64,000 bases of DNA from Verrucomicrobiaceae bacterium UBA7681 (GCA_002482965.1 DLGZ01000027.1:1-64000); one strand, 5' to 3'; numbered from the stretch's first letter, positions 16,357-25,310 are shown. Notes: a model not told the origin generated them from the sequence alone. Program-made: numbers and translations.

Positions 16357-16619
16357 TGCTGACGCCCTTGCGTTAACTCCTTTTCCCAGCTCATCGAGAA
16401 AACAAAAATGTCAGTCATTTTGGTCCGCACACCAAACGCCACCATCAAAACTGCCTAAATCCACTGCTCCCGCATAAAACTCGGCTTCTTCGCCCCATCT
16501 CTTTGAGGACTAAGAGGTGATTCAATTCGTCCAGATCGACGGAGCAATTGAAGGCTTTGCTGCATGCCTGGACACCGCCTCCGAATCATCGCCCTGAGCG
16601 CCCCAAACCCGATTGATCT

Positions 16620-17921
16620 ATGCCAAAATCATCCACAACCACGAGAAAAATTGGGACCCGTAAGAAACTGGTGCAAGCGTTACGCTTTGCCTCGGAACTG
16701 GAGCACATGTTGTCTTGCGAGTATCTATTTGCCTCATTCTCGGCGCGGAAGTCCCTCGCCGATTTTGATCCCGGTGGGGATGAAGGCCGCAAGCGGCTGA
16801 TCCTCGACCGTGCTCGCCCCTGGCTCAGCCAGATCAACATGATTGCCCGGCAGGAGATGGAGCATCTGGGGATCGTGACCAATCTGCTAGCAGCGGTGGG
16901 AGAAGGGCCTTGGTTTGAGCACCCCTCCTTTCCAATCCCGAAAGAGGCTGCGTTGGTTGGTGCCCCGCTTTGCCTAGAGCGTTTCGGAGAGTCCTCGGTG
17001 AAACGATTCGTCTGGTATGAGCGTCCTGAATATCTGACACCGAGCTTTCCTGCTCCTCCGTGCGGCGGGTGCAGCTCTGCGCATGAACTTTTGCATCATC
17101 CGGTGAGGGACGCGTTGGGCATCAGCAGCATCCAGGAGCTTTACGAGGAAATCTCCACTGCATTCACCTCGCTGCCACCTGCCGAGGTTTTCCAGGGAAG
17201 CACGGACCTGCAAGTCGGCGCGGCAAATTTTGGTTACCGCGTGGAGATGCTTACGGTCACCAACCAGAGCGAAGCGGTTGCGGCCATTCAGCAAATCCTG
17301 GAGCAGGGTGAAGGCATCGGTGACCAGCCGTTGCATTCCGATTCCCACTTTCAAAGGTTCACGAACATTCTCGCCGAGTTGCAGACGTCCACCTCCGAAA
17401 TACCGGATTTCAGTCTGGCTCTGCCTGTGGTGGCCAATCCTGCCCTGAAGCCGCATCCCGCAGGTTTGCCCGTTTCGGTCATCACTGATCCATCTGCCGT
17501 TCAGGTAATGCGATTCTTTAACCGGGTTTACCACACCATGCTGGTTCTCTTGAAGGCCTATTTCGCAAACTATTCATCGACCGGAACTCCAGAGCCGCGA
17601 CCTCAGGCTGCCCTATTTTATGCGGCATTCTTTCCGCTGATGACCATGATGGTGCGGCCGCTCGGCGAAATCCTCGCGCGCATGCCAGCTGGCCCGGAAT
17701 ATCCTGGGCAAAACGCGGGAGCAAGCTTCGAGGTGGAAGGACCGGTGGAATCCGAATACGAACCGGCCTGGTTCAACAGCCGCCTGAGCGAGCTGGCCGC
17801 TACGGCCCGGGAACTCCACAGCGTGGTTCCACACCGCCTGCGGTCGGACATGCAGGTTCTCTTCGAGAACATCACCAGCACTCAGCTCCATTTCCAAAAA
17901 CTCTGGACCCAAGGATCATAA
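16620..17921 (+). CDS. Ferritin-like protein, VioB/RebD (iminophenyl-pyruvate dimer synthase) type domain
   Basis: A 433-residue cytosolic protein. The first 100 residues resemble the ferritin-like domain of the VioB/RebD/StaD type: a helix with ASELEHMLSCEYLFAS (E28, E34) and a second with ARQEMEHLGIVTNLLAAVG (E79, H82 and neighbours), candidate di-metal ligands. A third helical region around 310-345 (MRFFNRVYHTMLVLLKAYF) may complete the bundle. In VioB the domain works with a haem domain on an indole-pyruvate imine; here that haem part is absent. The gene follows the hemocyanin-like gene after 263 bp in which no gene or terminator was found, and is five bases upstream of the next gene. Its substrate is unknown. 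Confidence 0.7.
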   Translation: MPKSSTTTRKIGTRKKLVQALRFASELEHMLSCEYLFASFSARKSLADFDPGGDEGRKRLILDRARPWLSQINMIARQEMEHLGIVTNLLAAVGEGPWFEHPSFPIPKEAALVGAPLCLERFGESSVKRFVWYERPEYLTPSFPAPPCGGCSSAHELLHHPVRDALGISSIQELYEEISTAFTSLPPAEVFQGSTDLQVGAANFGYRVEMLTVTNQSEAVAAIQQILEQGEGIGDQPLHSDSHFQRFTNILAELQTSTSEIPDFSLALPVVANPALKPHPAGLPVSVITDPSAVQVMRFFNRVYHTMLVLLKAYFANYSSTGTPEPRPQAALFYAAFFPLMTMMVRPLGEILARMPAGPEYPGQNAGASFEVEGPVESEYEPAWFNSRLSELAATARELHSVVPHRLRSDMQVLFENITSTQLHFQKLWTQGS

Positions 17922-17926
17922 ATCCC

Positions 17927-18874
17927 ATGCAACCACTGACCATTCATTACGAGGGCTACTGGCAATGTCGGCAGGCGACGGACCCCGATCCCTCCAACGA
18001 TCCTCGAGGTGCCAGCGGTTACACCTTCGCCCTTGGATACGAAAACGATCTTGATCAGATCATCCGCCTACAGCGGGATGAAATTCCAGATTGTGACTTT
18101 CGGGACGCTCCGCCGCCGTCGTATCCGCCGGAGCACGCCACGAAGCAGTTCGGCGTGTTTGTCACGGGGGTCACCCTCGGTGGAAAGCCCTTCGTCCGCG
18201 CCGCGCAGGCACTGCGTGAAGGCAAGATACGCTGGATGCCGCAGGGGCATCCGATGAGCGGGCCGAAATTTGAACTGCGCAACACCATCACCTATTTTCC
18301 GGTGAGCGATGGCATCTTCATGCCGATCGTCCCTTTTGACTTCCAGGTGGAGAGTTCGGATCAAGCGATCATTCTGCGTCGAGATGATGCCCTGGACCCG
18401 GATGATCCCGAAAAAAAGATCTGGGAGATCGCTGACTACAAGGTTTATGCTCGGCGTTGCCCAGTGAACTGGTTTGACAATTCGGACGAGGCGATGACGG
18501 CGGTAGGCGTCAGCCTCGATGGGACGAACAGTTCTAGCGCCTTTTTCCAGAAGCGGAAAGAGTGGTTGCAACTTCAATTGGTTGAAGAGGACGACGTCGT
18601 CCGGCGCGAGGCGATCAAGAATCGTCTCTACAACATCAATTTCTTCTCTTCGAATGCGGACGGATGCCGGCTGGAAACCCGACTGGGGGCCTGTGCGGTA
18701 TGGGACTTCGCCTTGAAGGGATGCAACATCTCCGTCAAAGGGGAAGACAAGCTCGGTGGCCGGATCACGAACGATAGTGACTGGGGTGTGCGTTTCTGGA
18801 TGGGTGCCTTTGACGGTGATCTGATGCGCGGCTACATGCGGGGAACGCTGACGGTGCCTTTCGAGAAAAGCTAA
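17927..18874 (+). CDS. Conserved protein of unknown function paired with the ferritin-like gene
   Basis: A 315-residue protein without signal peptide or membrane segments. It starts five bases after the ferritin-like gene, so the two are translated from one message. The N-terminus LTIHYEGYWQCRQATDPDPS and the following RGASGYTFALGYE look like a conserved domain start, and the C-terminus is beta-rich with DSDWGVRFWMGAFDGDLMRGY. No family could be named. The close spacing suggests a dedicated partner of the ferritin-like protein. It is the last gene before the metX 3' end at 18961. Confidence 0.65.
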   Translation: MQPLTIHYEGYWQCRQATDPDPSNDPRGASGYTFALGYENDLDQIIRLQRDEIPDCDFRDAPPPSYPPEHATKQFGVFVTGVTLGGKPFVRAAQALREGKIRWMPQGHPMSGPKFELRNTITYFPVSDGIFMPIVPFDFQVESSDQAIILRRDDALDPDDPEKKIWEIADYKVYARRCPVNWFDNSDEAMTAVGVSLDGTNSSSAFFQKRKEWLQLQLVEEDDVVRREAIKNRLYNINFFSSNADGCRLETRLGACAVWDFALKGCNISVKGEDKLGGRITNDSDWGVRFWMGAFDGDLMRGYMRGTLTVPFEKS

Positions 18875-18960
18875 CATGCTCCTGCCCCTGGTATTTTCTA
18901 ACTTCGGAGTTCAGATTCAAGGCAAGGCCGACGTTTCGCATCCTTTGATAACTCCCAATT

Positions 18961-20166
18961 TCATTCTACCTCCTGCACCGGACGGTCCACCGAGCCTTTG
19001 TTCCAGCGGCCATCGAGTGTGAAGGACAGATGCGGGGTGTAGAGCTGCGGTTCAAGGAGGAAGGAGTCGTGACCTTTGTCGGAGTGCACGGTGATGTGCA
19101 TGTTGGAGACCTCGGCTTTTTCGAGGTGGCTGACGAGTTCCGCCTGCTCCTCGGGATAGAAGCAGAAGTCGCTGTCGATGCTGAAGACGAGGTAGTGCTG
19201 CCCGGCGGCGGCGCTGCGGGCGAAGAGCTCGGCATAGGTTTCCACTCCGGCATCCCCGAGTGGATCGAAGCGCAGCCACATGTCGGCGATGCGAAGGTAG
19301 GTGTTGGCATCGAAGCGTTTCACGAATTTTTTGCCCTGATGCAGCATGTAGCTCTCAACGTTGTGCTGGACGCGATACCACGAAAGCGTGTCGCCACCGT
19401 GCTTCACATCCTTCCGCGCACGGCGCTCGATGGCGTCGAGATGCACAAAGGTCTTGTGGCTGATCATGCGTGCGAGGGCGAGACCATACTCAGGTGCCTT
19501 GCCTTCATAAAAATCGCCGCCTTGAAAGTGGGGGTCGTTCTCGATGGCGAGCACCTGCTCGAACAGGGTGAGGCGTGTGAGCACCGTGGTGCGGCAGCCG
19601 CTGGCGATGGGGATGACGAGTTTGACGCGCTCGGGATGCAGAGTCGCGAGATTGATCGCCAGCAGCCCGCCGACGGACGCACCCATGACGGCGTGGAGTG
19701 TTTTGATGCCGAGGCTGTCGAGCAGAGCGAGCTGGGACTTCACGACATCGCTCGTGCGCACCTCGGGAAAGGTGCTGCCGTAGGGGGTGCCGGTGGCGGG
19801 ATTGATCGAAGCGGGCCCGCTGCTGCCGTAGCAGCCGCCGAGGTAGTTTGCGCAGATGATGAAGTAGCGCTTGGTGTCCAGCGCCTTGTCGGGGCCGATG
19901 AACAGATCCCACCAGCCGTTGTGGCAGTCTGTGGTCCAGCGTTCATCGGTATCTGGCACCTCGGTGGTGACGCCTGCGGCGTGCTGGCTGCCCGAAAGGG
20001 CGTGGAACAGCAGGATTGCGTTTGATTTAGAGGCGTTGAGCTTGCCGTAGGTTTCGTAGGCGACCGTGATTTCGGGCAGTTGGGTGCCGCAGGCGAACTT
20101 GAAGGGTTCCTTGGCGCTACCGGTGTGGAAAAACTTGGTTTCTTCTGTTTTGACGGCCTTTGACAT
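18961..20166 (-). CDS. metX: Homoserine O-acetyltransferase
   Basis: A 401-residue alpha/beta-hydrolase of the MetX family, which acetylates (or succinylates) homoserine in methionine synthesis. Diagnostic parts: ITVAYETYGKLN, NAILLFHALSGSQHAAG, GWWDLFIGPDKALDT, NYLGGCYGSSGPASINPATG, nucleophile in VMGASVGG (Ser), SIDSDFCF (Asp) and DKGHDSFLLE (His). The start at 20166 is preferred since MSKAVKTEE leads straight into the family N-terminus; an upstream start at 20289 adds unrelated sequence. It stands alone, divergent from the Mrr/bactofilin gene. Its 3' end is duplicated at 11531-11568. Acetyl versus succinyl specificity cannot be settled by eye. Confidence 0.9.
   Translation of the reverse strand: MSKAVKTEETKFFHTGSAKEPFKFACGTQLPEITVAYETYGKLNASKSNAILLFHALSGSQHAAGVTTEVPDTDERWTTDCHNGWWDLFIGPDKALDTKRYFIICANYLGGCYGSSGPASINPATGTPYGSTFPEVRTSDVVKSQLALLDSLGIKTLHAVMGASVGGLLAINLATLHPERVKLVIPIASGCRTTVLTRLTLFEQVLAIENDPHFQGGDFYEGKAPEYGLALARMISHKTFVHLDAIERRARKDVKHGGDTLSWYRVQHNVESYMLHQGKKFVKRFDANTYLRIADMWLRFDPLGDAGVETYAELFARSAAAGQHYLVFSIDSDFCFYPEEQAELVSHLEKAEVSNMHITVHSDKGHDSFLLEPQLYTPHLSFTLDGRWNKGSVDRPVQEVE
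18975..19012 (-). repeat. Right copy of the metX 3'-end direct repeat
   Basis: This is the intact copy within the last codons of metX. It matches 11531-11568 at 34 of 38 positions in the same orientation, with 21 consecutive identical bases (18992-19012). The two copies bracket about 7.4 kb holding the response regulator and the hemocyanin-like cluster. Confidence 0.6.
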
Positions 20167-20342
20167 GAGTCGCGGAAGAAACAGGGTTTTGGAGAGGCGG
20201 CAAGGCGGATTGCTTGCTGCCAGTTGTTGGATGCCCGATTGCCGGATGGTTGGATCAATGGTTGGGTGGCACCCGCCTTGAATGTGCATCGGTACCGTCC
20301 TTTATTGTCGGAAACCCGGCTGCCAGTCTCCAGTCATCTCCC

Positions 20343-21281
20343 ATGCTCGATCCGTTCGTCACTCTTGAAGAAGCAGGTTTCTCGCCGCGGCGGATTGGTG
20401 GCGTGGACCGGCTGGCCGGGTGGTCGCCGGAGTTGATTGCGTGCCTGGACTGGGCGCGCATTTCAGAGCTGGCACGTGCGATTGCGACGGAGGCAGGCTG
20501 CGAACTGGCGGGATCACGCATAATGCCGGACGGTGCGGTGCTGTTTGGCATGATTGAGGAGCCCAGATCGGCGAAAGCACGGAGGGCGATTGTGAAGACC
20601 GCCCCATGGAATGAATGGGGGGCCACGCCGGAGGCGGTGCAGCGTTTTGCGCAGGAGGTGCACACCTCGCGTGACACGCGCGGCATTTTGATTGCGCCTG
20701 CGGGTTTCAGCCCGGCGGCGCTTAGCACGGCGCAGGAACTGCGAATCGAAGCGGTGGATGCGGTGGCGCTGGATGCCGCCATGCGGGCCCTGCCAGGTGC
20801 TAAAAGTGATTTTCTCTTCGTCGTCACCACAGCGGGCGATTTCGCCACCCCTTCCTGCCCGATCTGCATGAAAAAGCTGCAGCGCATTGAGCAGGAGTCT
20901 CCGGAGCTGCCTTCACGGACGATCGACATGGACGGACTCATCGCTGACAACGTCGTGTGTGACCGCCTCGAAGTGACCGCAGGCTGTGAAGTGACGTTTT
21001 TGCAGGAGGTGCGGGCGCGTTCGATCACCGTCGCGGGCCATGCTTCGGGCGATTTCGTGTGTGAAGGGCCGGTGACCTTGGAAAAGGGAGGCACTCTGTC
21101 AGGCACGGTGGCTGCGCGTTCGCTGGAGGTGCGAGATGGCGGCGAGTTGCTGGGGCAGTTCCGCATTTTGGAAGGCAAACTGGGTTCGTTTGTGAAGCCT
21201 GCGGTGCGCTGGCACTGGCGCTGTACGGGCGCGGATGGGCAGCGCCAGTGTGCCGGGGTGATTTTCGAGCCACATCAGTGA
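20343..21281 (+). CDS. Mrr-like nuclease-type domain fused to bactofilin-like domain
   Basis: A 312-residue protein. Residues about 25-165 resemble the restriction-endonuclease-like/Mrr_cat fold: a helix after the start, GAVLFGMIEE, then RGILIAPAGFSPAALSTAQE and IEAVDAVALDAAM. A CPICMKK segment (about 180) has one Cys pair. Residues about 200-290 have the short-beta periodicity of bactofilin (DUF583): DGLIADNVVCDRLEVTAGCE, RSITVAGHASGDFVCEG, GGTLSGTVAARSLEVRDGG. Bactofilins form non-polar filaments. No methyltransferase is nearby, so it is not a restriction system. The start at 20343 begins a coherent domain; a start at 20214 would run into the metX leader region. The catalytic residues of the nuclease part could not be confirmed. 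Confidence 0.6.
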   Translation: MLDPFVTLEEAGFSPRRIGGVDRLAGWSPELIACLDWARISELARAIATEAGCELAGSRIMPDGAVLFGMIEEPRSAKARRAIVKTAPWNEWGATPEAVQRFAQEVHTSRDTRGILIAPAGFSPAALSTAQELRIEAVDAVALDAAMRALPGAKSDFLFVVTTAGDFATPSCPICMKKLQRIEQESPELPSRTIDMDGLIADNVVCDRLEVTAGCEVTFLQEVRARSITVAGHASGDFVCEGPVTLEKGGTLSGTVAARSLEVRDGGELLGQFRILEGKLGSFVKPAVRWHWRCTGADGQRQCAGVIFEPHQ

Positions 21282-21332
21282 GACGCGAGATCGTTCTTGG
21301 CACGCGGGGGCTGGCTGTGGCATGTAACGCCC

Positions 21333-23108
21333 ATGTCTCCCAACTCCTCCGGCCCCGGCGCTCTGCTTCGACTGGTGTTTTATGCCGCTGCCATCGTCAT
21401 GGCGCTGCTGCATGTGTTTGTGACGTTTCGCGGCCTGAGCAGTGCTGAAGGCATGAACCAGGCGCAGCTCGCGCGTCAGATCGCCCGGACGGGCTCGTAT
21501 CAGACGCACGTGATCGAGCCGTATGCCTGGTCACAGATGGAGTCGGCTCAGAAGCAGCCCACGCCGCTGGCGATGCCGGAGACCGTGCAGCCGCCACTCC
21601 AGCCGCTGCTGTGGTCGGTTGCGTTTCGTTTCATGAAGCCATGGCAAGTTTATGATCCGGTCACGGGCGGGGCGATTTTTATGATGGATCGTGTGATCGC
21701 GTGTTTTGGCGTGACGTGGTATCTGCTGACGATTTTTTTCACGCACGGCGCTGCACGGCGGTTGTTTGACGAACAAGTTGCGGCCATCGCCGCCATCGCG
21801 CTGCTGGTCTGCGAGCCGGCGTGGGAGCTGATGGTCAGCGGTGCGCCACGTGGGCTGCTGGTGCTGCTGTTTGCGCTGGCGTTTCGTCTGTATGCTTCGG
21901 CTGCGGGACGTGCGGTGGAAAATCGTGGCATGTTTGTGCCGCTCACGCTGCTGGGGATCGTCTGCTCACTGATGGTGCTCACGCACTGGATGGCCCTTTG
22001 GATCGTGCTGGGGGTCATCATCGGCATGGTGGTGTTTCTTCCACGCGGGAAGGCTGGAGCCATTGTGGTGGCCTTGTTCCCGGTGCTGACACTGGCCGCC
22101 TGGGGCTGGTGGAATGTTCAGCTTTGCGGTGATCCGCTCGGAGGCATCAAGGCCTTGTTTCAGGCGCAATCCTCCGCTGTGGCGCATGATCTTCTGCTGC
22201 GTGACTTTTCACCCAGCGTGCCGCTGCTGCAGGTGGATGATCTGCTGCGGCGTCTAGGCCTCGGCTGGCAGTCCCAGCTGGGACTGCTCATGGCGCATCT
22301 GGGTTACGTCGTGCCGGCGCTGCTCTTTTTTCTTGCCCTCATGCACCGTTTTCGCAAGGCGGATGCGGCTTCTGCGCGCTGGACGCTTGCAGTAGTTTTC
22401 GCCTGCGTGGCCATCGGTATGGGACTCATCGGTTTATCCGACAAAGAGAAGGACGACAACGCCCTCTACATCGTGCTCATGCCCGCGATGTGCACCTTTG
22501 GTTCGGCGATGCTGGTGGTGCTGTGGTCCCGCTTTCACATGTCTGGTGACTTCATGGCACGCTGGGGCGCGCCGCTGGTGGCATTGCTCATCACCGCGCT
22601 GCCCATGGCGGTGAATCTGCCCGTGCTGATGAAGTTTGGCCTTACCATGGGCGGCAAAATCCCGCCGCACTGGCCGCCCTTCCTGCCGGAGCGCGTTTCC
22701 CTACTGCGTCAGCTCATGGACAAGAATGAGTTCGTCATGTCCGATTCACCTGCATTCATCGCCTGGTATGGCGATGTGCCCTGCGTGGATCTTTGCACGC
22801 AGCGCGGCGACTATGAAGTCATGAAATCAAAAGCCGAGGCGCGCGGCGTGAAGCTGGCCGGTTTCGTCATGACGCCCGTTTCTGCGAAGGTCGAGCGCAT
22901 CACCGACATCTACACCGGCCCCTATGCCGAGTGGCGTGATCTCATTGTCCGTGGCCCCATGCTCGCCTTCGACCGCGATTTTTCCCCCAGCCCAGAGTTT
23001 CCTTTCAAAAACCTCATTCCGCTCGTAGGTCAGACGGTGGGGGACAAGGAACACCTGAGCCTGCCGATGGTGTTCTACACGGACAAGGCGAGGTCGGTGA
23101 AGAAGTGA
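21333..23108 (+). CDS. Large multi-pass membrane protein, glycosyltransferase-like
   Basis: A 591-residue protein with roughly ten to eleven transmembrane segments in its first 450 residues (for example VVALFPVLTLAAWGWW) and a soluble C-terminal part of about 140 residues (SDSPAFIAWYGDVPCVDLC, then a predicted alpha/beta tail). The first periplasmic loop contains EGMNQAQLARQIARTGSY and QPPLQPLLWSVAF, as in GT39/ArnT-like mannosyltransferases, where a loop Asp/Glu is catalytic. The start at 21333 is taken because the upstream start at 21297 adds a short unconvincing leader. It follows the Mrr/bactofilin gene by 51 bp and may be co-transcribed. Donor and acceptor are unknown. Confidence 0.65.
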   Translation: MSPNSSGPGALLRLVFYAAAIVMALLHVFVTFRGLSSAEGMNQAQLARQIARTGSYQTHVIEPYAWSQMESAQKQPTPLAMPETVQPPLQPLLWSVAFRFMKPWQVYDPVTGGAIFMMDRVIACFGVTWYLLTIFFTHGAARRLFDEQVAAIAAIALLVCEPAWELMVSGAPRGLLVLLFALAFRLYASAAGRAVENRGMFVPLTLLGIVCSLMVLTHWMALWIVLGVIIGMVVFLPRGKAGAIVVALFPVLTLAAWGWWNVQLCGDPLGGIKALFQAQSSAVAHDLLLRDFSPSVPLLQVDDLLRRLGLGWQSQLGLLMAHLGYVVPALLFFLALMHRFRKADAASARWTLAVVFACVAIGMGLIGLSDKEKDDNALYIVLMPAMCTFGSAMLVVLWSRFHMSGDFMARWGAPLVALLITALPMAVNLPVLMKFGLTMGGKIPPHWPPFLPERVSLLRQLMDKNEFVMSDSPAFIAWYGDVPCVDLCTQRGDYEVMKSKAEARGVKLAGFVMTPVSAKVERITDIYTGPYAEWRDLIVRGPMLAFDRDFSPSPEFPFKNLIPLVGQTVGDKEHLSLPMVFYTDKARSVKK

Positions 23109-23111
23109 CTG

Positions 23112-23900
23112 CTATGCAGTGAGACATGCTTTGAAAAATCGCAGAGTGTCCGCCAGATGATCATGCCAGTAGTCCCACATGTGTCCGCCTGGAAATTCCT
23201 CATAGACATGCGGGATGCCTGCAGCCTCCAAGTCGCGGTGCAGCGTGCGGTTGTGTTCGATCAAGATGTCTTCCGTGCCACAGTCAAAGCGCAGATGAGG
23301 AAGCGGTGAACTCAGTTTTGCGCAATCAATGACCGCCAGAGGTTCGGTACCCGTCAGACTGAATTCTTCCAGTGATTCTTCCACGAAGTCCTGCATCTGC
23401 GGCGGCACATCCGTGATGCTGCTGTGCGCACTGATGCCGGTGAATTTCTTCGGATGCAGCAGGCCAAGCCGCAGTGCGCCATAGCCGCCCATCGACAGTC
23501 CGCTGATGAAGCGGGGAGTGTCCTTGCAGCGTGCATCAATCTCCGCAGCGGCTTCCGGCACCTCATCCACGATCCAACTGGCGTAATCGGCATCGTGGTG
23601 CCGCACGTAGCCCGAGCCATCGCCCCAAAGGCCGTCTGAAGGCATCGCCAGCATCATGGGTGGCAGCTTCTCTTCTTTGATAAGTCGATCCAGCACCTGA
23701 TGTGCCCCACCTTTGTACAACCAAGCCCAGTGGCTGCCATAAACGCCGTGAAGAAGAATCACGAGGGGCAGCTTTTCAACCTTGGCATCTGGCGGCACAT
23801 AAAAGCTGATATCTGCACGACGGCTCAGTGCCGCCGACTTCACTGTGACGTGATGAATGCCGTCGCCAATGTGGGCTGATTCAAAGGTGCGGAAACTCAT
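23112..23900 (-). CDS. Putative esterase (esterase D/FrmB-like alpha/beta hydrolase)
   Basis: A 262-residue alpha/beta hydrolase. The catalytic triad is visible as ISGLSMGGYGALR (Ser in G-x-S-x-G), DCGTEDIL (Asp) and GGHMWDYW (His); the oxyanion region is VILLHGVYGSHWAW. This is the PF00756 family, which includes S-formylglutathione hydrolases and feruloyl or acyl-carbohydrate esterases. No signal peptide is seen from the chosen start. The ATG at 23900 lies one base after the stop of the DUF1501 gene, so this is the last gene of the minus-strand operon that begins at 27854. This context favours acyl-carbohydrate esterase activity over formaldehyde detoxification. Confidence 0.8.
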   Translation of the reverse strand: MSFRTFESAHIGDGIHHVTVKSAALSRRADISFYVPPDAKVEKLPLVILLHGVYGSHWAWLYKGGAHQVLDRLIKEEKLPPMMLAMPSDGLWGDGSGYVRHHDADYASWIVDEVPEAAAEIDARCKDTPRFISGLSMGGYGALRLGLLHPKKFTGISAHSSITDVPPQMQDFVEESLEEFSLTGTEPLAVIDCAKLSSPLPHLRFDCGTEDILIEHNRTLHRDLEAAGIPHVYEEFPGGHMWDYWHDHLADTLRFFKACLTA

Positions 23901-23901
23901 T

Positions 23902-25308
23902 TCACGCGAGGATGTCTTTGATGATCTTTGCACCTTCCACGCCACTCAGGCGCGCATCCAGCCCCTGGAACTTGAAACTGAAGGCATCGTGATTGATGCC
24001 GAGTTGATGCAGCATGGTGGCGTGCAGATCGTGGACGGTGGTGGTTTTGTCGATGGCGGCATATCCAAGGTCGTCGGTGGCTCCATGCACGATGCCACCC
24101 TGGATGCCTGCACCTGCCAGCCATACGGACATGGCCTTGTTGTGATGATCGCGGCCGCTGCCGCCCTGCGACATCGGGGTGCGGCCAAATTCTCCGGCCC
24201 AGACGATGAGGGTCTCCTCGAGCATGCCGCGCTGCTTGAGATCGGTGATGAGCGCCATGCACGCGCGGTCGATTTCCTGGGCCTTGAGCGCCACGCCTTC
24301 TTTGACGCCGCCATGGTGGTCCCAATCTTTGTGATAGAGCTGGATAAAGCGAGTGCCACGTTCAGCAAGGCGGCGTGCGAGCAGGCAGTTCGAGGCGAAG
24401 GAACCATCACCGGGCTGGCAGCCGTACAGCTCCAGAGTCTTCGCGCCTTCCTTGCTCACATCCATCAAATTGGGCACACTGGCCTGCATTTGGAAGGCCA
24501 TCTCGTATTGAGCGATGCGTGTGGCGATTTCAGGATCGTCCACGAGCGAGTCGTGCTGCTTGTTGATCGCGTTGATTGCCGCTACGTCGCGACCTTGTTG
24601 ATCACGCGTGACACCGCCCGGGTTGGTGAGATACAGCACGGGGTCGCCTTGCGCCCGAAGTTGCACGCCCTGATACTTCGATGGCAGAAAGCCGCTGCTC
24701 CACTGGCGCGCGGCGATGGGCTGGTTCTGCCCACCTTTGCCGAGTGAGGTCAGCACGACGAAGCCGGGAAGATCCGAGGCCTCGGTGCCGAGGCCATACG
24801 TGATCCACGACCCCATGCTGGGGCGGCCTGCAATCTGCGAGCCGGTATTCATGAACATGTGCGCAGGATCGTGATTGATCGCGTCCGTCGTCATCGAGCG
24901 AATCAGGCAGATGTCGTCGATCACGCTGCCGATCTGTGGAAACAGCGAGCAGATCTCGGTCTGGTTCTTCCCAAATTTGGCGAACGGATGCTGTGGTCCG
25001 AAACAGTTCAGCGGCTTGCCTTGAAGCTGCGCGAGCTGCTGGCCTTTGGTGAACGACTCGGGCATCGGCTTGCCGTCCATCTCGGCAAGTTTCGGTTTGG
25101 GATCAAACGTCTCCAGATGCGAGGGCCCGCCCGCCATGGTGAGCCAGATCACGCGCTTCGCCTTCTGCGGCAGGGGCAGAGTGCCCAGCACACCCCGCAC
25201 GGGTGCGGCATGCGCTGGCTGCATCAGGGAGGCAAGCGCAACCGCTCCAAGGCCTTGGGATGTCTTGCCGAGAAAGGCGCGACGATGAAGCGGTGACGGC
25301 GTGTTCAT
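23902..25308 (-). CDS. DUF1501 Tat-exported protein (paralogue A)
   Basis: A 468-residue DUF1501 protein of the alkaline-phosphatase/sulfatase-like fold. The N-terminus LHRRAFLGKTSQG is a Tat signal. Sections typical of the family include WLTMAGGPSHLETFDPKP, IRSMTTDAINHDPAHMFMN, GSWITYGLG, YGCQPGDGSFASNCLLARR, GEFGRTPMSQGG and DLHATMLHQLGIN. It is a close paralogue of the gene at 28901-30319. It starts two bases after the stop of the PVC-type dehydrogenase gene. DUF1501 proteins are typically paired with haem c PSD1 proteins in PVC bacteria; the reaction is not established, but extracytoplasmic breakdown of sulfated or other polysaccharides is generally suspected. Confidence 0.85.
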   Translation of the reverse strand: MNTPSPLHRRAFLGKTSQGLGAVALASLMQPAHAAPVRGVLGTLPLPQKAKRVIWLTMAGGPSHLETFDPKPKLAEMDGKPMPESFTKGQQLAQLQGKPLNCFGPQHPFAKFGKNQTEICSLFPQIGSVIDDICLIRSMTTDAINHDPAHMFMNTGSQIAGRPSMGSWITYGLGTEASDLPGFVVLTSLGKGGQNQPIAARQWSSGFLPSKYQGVQLRAQGDPVLYLTNPGGVTRDQQGRDVAAINAINKQHDSLVDDPEIATRIAQYEMAFQMQASVPNLMDVSKEGAKTLELYGCQPGDGSFASNCLLARRLAERGTRFIQLYHKDWDHHGGVKEGVALKAQEIDRACMALITDLKQRGMLEETLIVWAGEFGRTPMSQGGSGRDHHNKAMSVWLAGAGIQGGIVHGATDDLGYAAIDKTTTVHDLHATMLHQLGINHDAFSFKFQGLDARLSGVEGAKIIKDILA

Positions 25309-25310
25309 GA

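Noticed and set aside
16357..16619. A small gene in the 263-bp gap between the hemocyanin-like and ferritin-like genes
   Set aside because: The only frame there (from 16564) runs out of phase into the ferritin-like gene and has no coherent protein features; no terminator was found either.
20343..21281. A restriction-modification system suggested by the Mrr-like domain
   Set aside because: No methyltransferase or specificity gene is nearby, and the protein is fused to a bactofilin-like domain.
23857..24747. Plus-strand 296-codon frame opposite DUF1501 A
   Set aside because: Same pattern of antisense shadow; DUF1501 conservation explains the region fully, and a similar shadow occurs opposite paralogue B.
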